Part shown: piece by piece, positions 27,885-32,485 of the stretch
Numbering within the stretch: the first letter of the stretch is position 1
Layout of the letters: every line of letters starts with the position of its first letter
NCBI GenBank assembly: GCA_029547385.1
Contig: JAKPPK010000447.1
Coordinates: 1-32,485, forward strand
Origin: Candidatus Latescibacterota bacterium
GTDB taxonomy: Bacteria > Latescibacterota > MWCZ01
DNA: 32,485 bases
Reading direction: 5' to 3'
The notes under the pieces: generated by a model
The model's database searches: none
Seen by the model: the letters and a program-made list of their open reading frames with translations, nothing else
What the model was told of the DNA's origin: nothing
Made by a program: the position numbers and the translations under genes

Positions 27885-30761
27885 TCACATCCCGCCCCGC
27901 CCCGCCGCCTCCTCGATCACCTTCGTATCCCGGTAGATGTCTTCCCACCCAGAGTATTCCGCATCGTAGGCGATGACGGCCTCCGCGGGCGCCCCGGCAA
28001 GCGCGGAGAGATCGATGCCACTTCCCGCAACCGGCAGGTGGGCGTCAAACGGCCGTCCGAACAGGTCGAACAACGGCGCGGAGACAAGGACGAACGACAC
28101 GCCCTCGAAGTCCGGCGCCTCAGGCTTCTCACTTTGCGCCCCATGCCCGAAATCAACGGCAACGCGCAGGTCCGTTGCCCCCACTTCCTTCACAAACTGC
28201 CGCATAGACGCAGCCGTGGAACAGAACTTGTGCGGGTGGGGCCGCAGGTGGAGCGTGATTGACCGGGCCGATGCGCGTTCGCAGAGCTCGCGCACGCACA
28301 CGAGGAACCGCTCGTGCGCCCGCTCATGGCTCACTTCGTTTTCCGGTCCGATGTGCAGCTCGAGGAGAGCATCACGCGCGCCGAGAACCTCCATTTTTCC
28401 GAACACATCGTCAAATACCGCGACCGTGCGCGCCCACGCAGGCAGAAACGTATCGAGCAACTGCAGGTCGGGGAACAGGTTGCACCCGGAACTGAAATCC
28501 ACGGCGATGCGCACCTTCTGGCGCTTGATCCATTCGGCCTCTTCGCTCAGGACGTTCACATCCCGGCCATGCAGAGCGTTCCAATCCAGCAGCACGCCGT
28601 CGAAATGCTGGAAGAAGGTTGGCATCCTGAGGATCGCTTCCTTGACGTTGCCCGTCTCGCGTGGTAACCGCAGGAACCTGTTTCGCGGCCGCTCGGGCGG
28701 TGCGACGCGTGGAAGCGCGCGAACAGCTTCCTTCGCCAGCTTCACCTGGAAGATGCGCACGTCGTTGCCGGCGATCGTTGCCTCGTCTGATACGCCTCCG
28801 TCGTGCTGGATCCCGTTGGGCCAGTACCCCGGCTGTCCTTTTTCGGATTGATCAAGCGGAATCTCACGGATATCCTCTATCATGCCCGCTAAGGAACGTA
28901 TCTGGAACGGTCGCGCCTCGAGGGAGTTGTTGAACACGCCGACCGTGTACTCGCCCTCTCCTTTTCGGCACGTAACAAATCCCAGCCCCTCGCCCACCGA
29001 AAACAACTGCTGCGTCGCCAACGCATCAGCGATCACTCGCCGCACGTGCTGCAGCATCACAAACGGGCAGGGGAACTCGCGCTCCGCCTCATTAGGGACC
29101 GGGCCGGACACCGTTGGTTCTGCGTTGAGGCCGAAGGGGGACAGAACGACGGTCAGCAACCCGCTCCCCCGGGTGAACCGGACTGCGGCAGGCTGCGAAC
29201 CAGGCTCCAGCACGGCCTCAGCGACCACCTCGTCAGGGATCGCGGAGATGGTGTGCAGGTCAAACGCCAGTGGTTCCTCGAATACTTCCCCTGTTCGTTC
29301 GAACCGCACGGTGGTTCCGGCGGGAACGCGGATTGCGTGCCCGATTCCGAGCTCCGGCCACAGGCGGCGCGCGTTCTCCGCCGTTGCCACCACGTGCCCG
29401 CCCGACGCCATAAATGCGTCCAGCTTGTCGCGGGTTTCAGTTCCCGCGTTCTCATCGGACAAAGCACCTGCAATGACGATGAGCCCGTATTGCCGCAGAA
29501 CCCACGGTGCTGCATCCGAGAGGAGGCAATCCATCATGTCGCCCCACGGTGTTGGGGAGAGGAAGCCCCGTTCGTCTCGGTAGTACCCCGCGTCAACATA
29601 GCCCGGATACGCGAGCGAAAGCACTTCGTGCGTAAGGTAATCTCCCGCGCCGTAGGGGATGCCGCCCCAGACCTGGTAGGACGTGTCGCCGTAATACCCG
29701 CTGCCGGAGTAGAGGTGCCGCGGCATCGCCCAACCGGCGTAGTGATCCAGCATGAGAGCCACCGGGGCGTGCATGGTTCCGGGCGAGCCGTGTTCTTCGA
29801 TGAACCTGCCCATGGCGGCCTGAATGTTCCCGATCGGCGAAAGCTGCCCGTCCGCGCCGAAGTACGACGACTCGAATCCTATTGCGGCGCAGTTGTACAT
29901 CCAGTGGGAGTAGATAAGCCGCTTCAGGAGCGCCGTGCTGGTTCCGGCATCTGGGCCCCATTTCAGCCCGCCGGGGTCGGTGCCGGAGCTCTCATACACC
30001 TTCCATCCCCATCGGTTCCACACCGACGCGTTGCCGAACCAGAGAACGCCGTATTGCTTTCCGGCGCCGCGAATGAACGCGTAGTACACCTGCGAGTTGG
30101 GCAGTGCCTGCGCGGTTTCGGCGCCAATGAGGGTGTGGTTGCCCTCCTTGATGAAATAATGCCCGAAGCAGAGGGAAACCAGCGTGCACATATGGTTTCC
30201 GAGATCGTCGCAAAGGCGCTGAAAATGCCGCTGGAAGTTCAGGTACTGGCGCACTCGATCCTGCGGCGACGGGCACTGCTGATGCGCAAAACGCCCGATG
30301 TAGCGCCCATCCTGTTCGCCGTTGTCGAATCCGAGGAAGCGGTCGCCCAGTTCCCGCTCCAGCCTTTCCACCATACCCGGTGGTGTCTGGTAGTTGCACC
30401 AGGATCCCTCAAGCGGCGAACCCGGAACGTACCCCCAGAAATCGAACAGCCACAGCTTCCGACAGCGCACCTCCTCCACAAGGTCCCAGAAATTCTCCGC
30501 AAGGACCGTCGTATAGAACGGCCATATCACCCGCCCCAGCCCCGCGTTCACATACCGGTCCAACTCCTCCCGGAACGCAACGAGTTTCCCGCCCTGGACG
30601 CTGAAGCCGCGGAGTGTGGTGAGCTGGGTGCGGTTTTCGAACGTCTCCCAGGTGGGCATCCGCACGTGATATCTCTCGTAATCCGGGTGCTCGGCCGGCT
30701 CGAGGAGGTACGGGTAGTGGGTGACTGCCGTCACCGGATCGGAGAGTCGGTCTTGTGGCAT
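27885..30761 (-). CDS. putative glycoside hydrolase (TIM barrel + GATase-like) fused to C-terminal xylose-isomerase-like TIM-barrel domain
   Basis: Likely start MPQDRLSDPVTAVTHYPYLLEPAEHPDYERYHVR at 30761; GATase-like QYGLIVIAGALSDENAG...KLDAFMASGGHVVATAENARRLWPELG; C-terminal VDFSSGCNLFPDLQLLDTFLPAW...ITLHLRPHPHKFCSTAASMRQFVKEVGATDLRVAVDFGHG resembles AP-endonuclease-2/xylose-isomerase-like barrels. Confidence 0.6.
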   Translation of the reverse strand: MPQDRLSDPVTAVTHYPYLLEPAEHPDYERYHVRMPTWETFENRTQLTTLRGFSVQGGKLVAFREELDRYVNAGLGRVIWPFYTTVLAENFWDLVEEVRCRKLWLFDFWGYVPGSPLEGSWCNYQTPPGMVERLERELGDRFLGFDNGEQDGRYIGRFAHQQCPSPQDRVRQYLNFQRHFQRLCDDLGNHMCTLVSLCFGHYFIKEGNHTLIGAETAQALPNSQVYYAFIRGAGKQYGVLWFGNASVWNRWGWKVYESSGTDPGGLKWGPDAGTSTALLKRLIYSHWMYNCAAIGFESSYFGADGQLSPIGNIQAAMGRFIEEHGSPGTMHAPVALMLDHYAGWAMPRHLYSGSGYYGDTSYQVWGGIPYGAGDYLTHEVLSLAYPGYVDAGYYRDERGFLSPTPWGDMMDCLLSDAAPWVLRQYGLIVIAGALSDENAGTETRDKLDAFMASGGHVVATAENARRLWPELGIGHAIRVPAGTTVRFERTGEVFEEPLAFDLHTISAIPDEVVAEAVLEPGSQPAAVRFTRGSGLLTVVLSPFGLNAEPTVSGPVPNEAEREFPCPFVMLQHVRRVIADALATQQLFSVGEGLGFVTCRKGEGEYTVGVFNNSLEARPFQIRSLAGMIEDIREIPLDQSEKGQPGYWPNGIQHDGGVSDEATIAGNDVRIFQVKLAKEAVRALPRVAPPERPRNRFLRLPRETGNVKEAILRMPTFFQHFDGVLLDWNALHGRDVNVLSEEAEWIKRQKVRIAVDFSSGCNLFPDLQLLDTFLPAWARTVAVFDDVFGKMEVLGARDALLELHIGPENEVSHERAHERFLVCVRELCERASARSITLHLRPHPHKFCSTAASMRQFVKEVGATDLRVAVDFGHGAQSEKPEAPDFEGVSFVLVSAPLFDLFGRPFDAHLPVAGSGIDLSALAGAPAEAVIAYDAEYSGWEDIYRDTKVIEEAAGRGGM

Positions 30762-31005
30762 GGTTGCTGGTTCCTGCGTCAGGAGGGGGAGGGAATACGG
30801 TGACCTGAAAACGTATGATCGCGAGGGGGTATCAGCGGGGCAAGTACCCCGCGCCACCAAGGAGCCAGGGCACTCTCGCCGAGAACGCCGTGCGCCCCGG
30901 CGAACATTCACCAACCGCCGTCATCATTAGGACGACTACGTTCAGTTGGTGATGCGCAATACGAGCGGAATCCAGAACAGAGCAACGCTCGCGCTTGCGA
31001 CGCAG

Positions 31006-31497
31006 TCAGTGCTTCATCTCCTCAGGCAGTGGTTCAACCTCCACCTGAACGAGTTCAATCCCGCTGATGCGCACCATCTCTTCAATCGTCTGCAGCTTGT
31101 AGGGCTTCGCGTAAAAGATGCGTTTGATGCCGACGTTTATCAGCACCTTGAGGCAGTGAATGCACGGTGTCGCGGTGATGTAGATGGACGCGCCGTCAAT
31201 GCTGTTCCCGTGCTTCGCGGCCTGTGCGATGGCGTTGATTTCCGCGTGGATTGTGCGGAAACAGTTCTCCTCCACCGTCCCGTCCGGCGCGGTCGAGCGG
31301 TACACGAGGCAACCGACCTCCGTGCAGTGCGGCATTCCAGCCGGAGAACCATTGTACCCAGTCGCAATAATGCTCCGTTCCCGCACGATTACCGCACCGA
31401 TTTTCGCCCGCGTGCAGGTGGAACGCTCGGCCACCAGTTGCGCGATCCGCATGAAGTACGTGTCCCACCCGAGCCTGTGTTCGTGCGCGTCAGTCAT
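31006..31497 (-). CDS. dCMP deaminase / ComEB-like cytidine deaminase
   Basis: [62 protein letters not shown] zinc-binding motifs. Confidence 0.92.
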   Translation of the reverse strand: MTDAHEHRLGWDTYFMRIAQLVAERSTCTRAKIGAVIVRERSIIATGYNGSPAGMPHCTEVGCLVYRSTAPDGTVEENCFRTIHAEINAIAQAAKHGNSIDGASIYITATPCIHCLKVLINVGIKRIFYAKPYKLQTIEEMVRISGIELVQVEVEPLPEEMKH

Positions 31498-31511
31498 CCG
31501 CGAACCCTATC

Positions 31512-32162
31512 CTATGACTCCAGTTCGATATCCCAGTAGACGTCGGAGATGAATTTCTCCCAGCTCTCTTTTCGGTGGCGGAGCGGAATCCCGAATGAAG
31601 GTGCCCACCTGGGCCGTCGCGGCTGTTTCAGAAGTCGCATCCCTACTTCTTCCGGCATCCGGTCTCCTTTGCGTTCGTTGCATCGGACGCACGCCAGCAC
31701 GCAGTTCTCCCACGTGGCGTGACCACCCCGCGAACGCGGCAGAATATGGTCGATCGTGAGGTTTTCGCTGGAGAGCTTCTCGCCGCAGAACTGACAGGTG
31801 TAACGGTCGCGTATGCAAAGATTCCGGCGGGAGAAGGCAACGTTGGCTCGCGGCATGCCGCTGTAGGTGGTCAGGATGATGATTTCGGGGATTCGGAACA
31901 CCACGCGCACGGACCGGACACAGTCCTGCGTGGGCGCGTGCCGGGAAAGGTCCGCCCAGGTGTCAAAGTCATACAGCGCAAAGGTGTCGGGCGCGATGAC
32001 CTTGGCCACATCCTCGTACACGAGGCTGATTGCGCGGCGCACCTGCGTGAAACCTACCGCCATCCAGTGACGGTTCAACACCAGCGTGTGCGCGGAGAGC
32101 AACGCTTCCATTCGCAGGGAAGCAGTTACCGCGGTGTCGGTGATCACCTCCTTCCAGCGCAT
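31512..32162 (-). CDS. HNH endonuclease
   Basis: RDRYTCQFCGEKLSSENLTIDHILPRSRGGHATWENCVLACVRCNERKGDR: CxxC...DH...N...CxxCN HNH signature; start uncertain (32216 or 32162). Confidence 0.85.
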   Translation of the reverse strand: MRWKEVITDTAVTASLRMEALLSAHTLVLNRHWMAVGFTQVRRAISLVYEDVAKVIAPDTFALYDFDTWADLSRHAPTQDCVRSVRVVFRIPEIIILTTYSGMPRANVAFSRRNLCIRDRYTCQFCGEKLSSENLTIDHILPRSRGGHATWENCVLACVRCNERKGDRMPEEVGMRLLKQPRRPRWAPSFGIPLRHRKESWEKFISDVYWDIELES

Positions 32163-32266
32163 GGAGGAAATACTGCGAACCCGATGCTTCAGAACTTGAA
32201 ATGTAAACGGACACACCCCGCGTGCGCCAGCCCGGTGGCTCGCCTCGTGTCAAATGCAGGGAGGTT

Positions 32267-32485
32267 CTAATCTCCCGGCACCGGCGCGGGGAGGTCGTTT
32301 TCCGAGTCTATGAGCCAGTTAAGCAGAATGTCCCGCATCTCCCGCTCGACCTGCGGGAATTCGTCGGCCACATTCCGCGATTCTGCGGGGTCGTTTTCGA
32401 GGTCGAACAACATCGTTAACGGCCACCCTTCTCCGCGCCATACATCCGCCGGGGACATCGTATCCCACATCAGGTCGCCGACAGA
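32267..32485 (-). CDS. sulfatase, C-terminal fragment (runs off right edge)
   Basis: ...SVGDLMWDTMSPADVWRGEGWPLTMLFDLENDPAESRNVADEFPQVEREMRDILLNWLIDSENDLPAPVPGD; the LFDLxNDPxExxNVAD motif is typical of sulfatase C-termini. Confidence 0.75.
   Translation of the reverse strand, partial: SVGDLMWDTMSPADVWRGEGWPLTMLFDLENDPAESRNVADEFPQVEREMRDILLNWLIDSENDLPAPVPGD

Noticed and set aside
26809-27948. 379-aa minus-strand ORF
   Set aside because: Shadow of paralog 3 extending into the palindromic intergenic tract; no coherent domain.
29046-30803. 585-aa plus-strand ORF
   Set aside because: Antisense shadow of the 959-aa minus-strand fusion gene; Arg/His/Val-rich composition without recognisable motifs.
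31512-32162. HNH protein as part of a mobile intron, toxin or defence system
   Set aside because: No intron, methyltransferase, immunity gene or integrase in the neighbourhood; it looks like a common stand-alone HNH housekeeping-type gene.

Overview
The 32.5 kb window looks like bacterial chromosome (moderately high GC, dense intact ORFs, no phage or IS genes seen). It divides into three zones. (1) About 1-18.6 kb is mostly core and cell-envelope genes: a beta-helix secreted protein (partial, minus strand; missed by the ORF track because it runs off the left edge), a PBP4/DacB-like D-Ala-D-Ala carboxypeptidase, a TPR + GWxTD-type protein, a glycolytic block pfkA-gap-pgk-tpiA-secG followed by tRNA-Leu(GAG), two envelope-type proteins, a URO-D-like protein, and an N-terminal half-length carB. 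(2) About 19.3-27.5 kb is a plus-strand gene cluster. It holds a GH42-like putative glycosidase and three tandem paralogs of a WGE-YVLRAF / YSxQYDEYMVHxGH / PHNQY / SHANLELE family that looks like a six-hairpin (alpha/alpha toroid) carbohydrate-active enzyme. One paralog has no evident signal peptide. The other two have signal peptides, CARDB/NEW3-like and GATase-like domains, and T9SS/FlgD-Ig-like C-terminal sorting domains. (3) About 27.9-32.5 kb is minus strand: a glycosidase-like + sugar-isomerase-like fusion, dCMP deaminase, an HNH nuclease and the C-terminus of a sulfatase. The best candidate for something undescribed is the tandem three-paralog carbohydrate cluster, including a 77-nt near-identical 3' end shared by two otherwise diverged paralogs. 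T9SS-type tails plus a GWxTD protein suggest an FCB-group or related candidate phylum; this is inference only.
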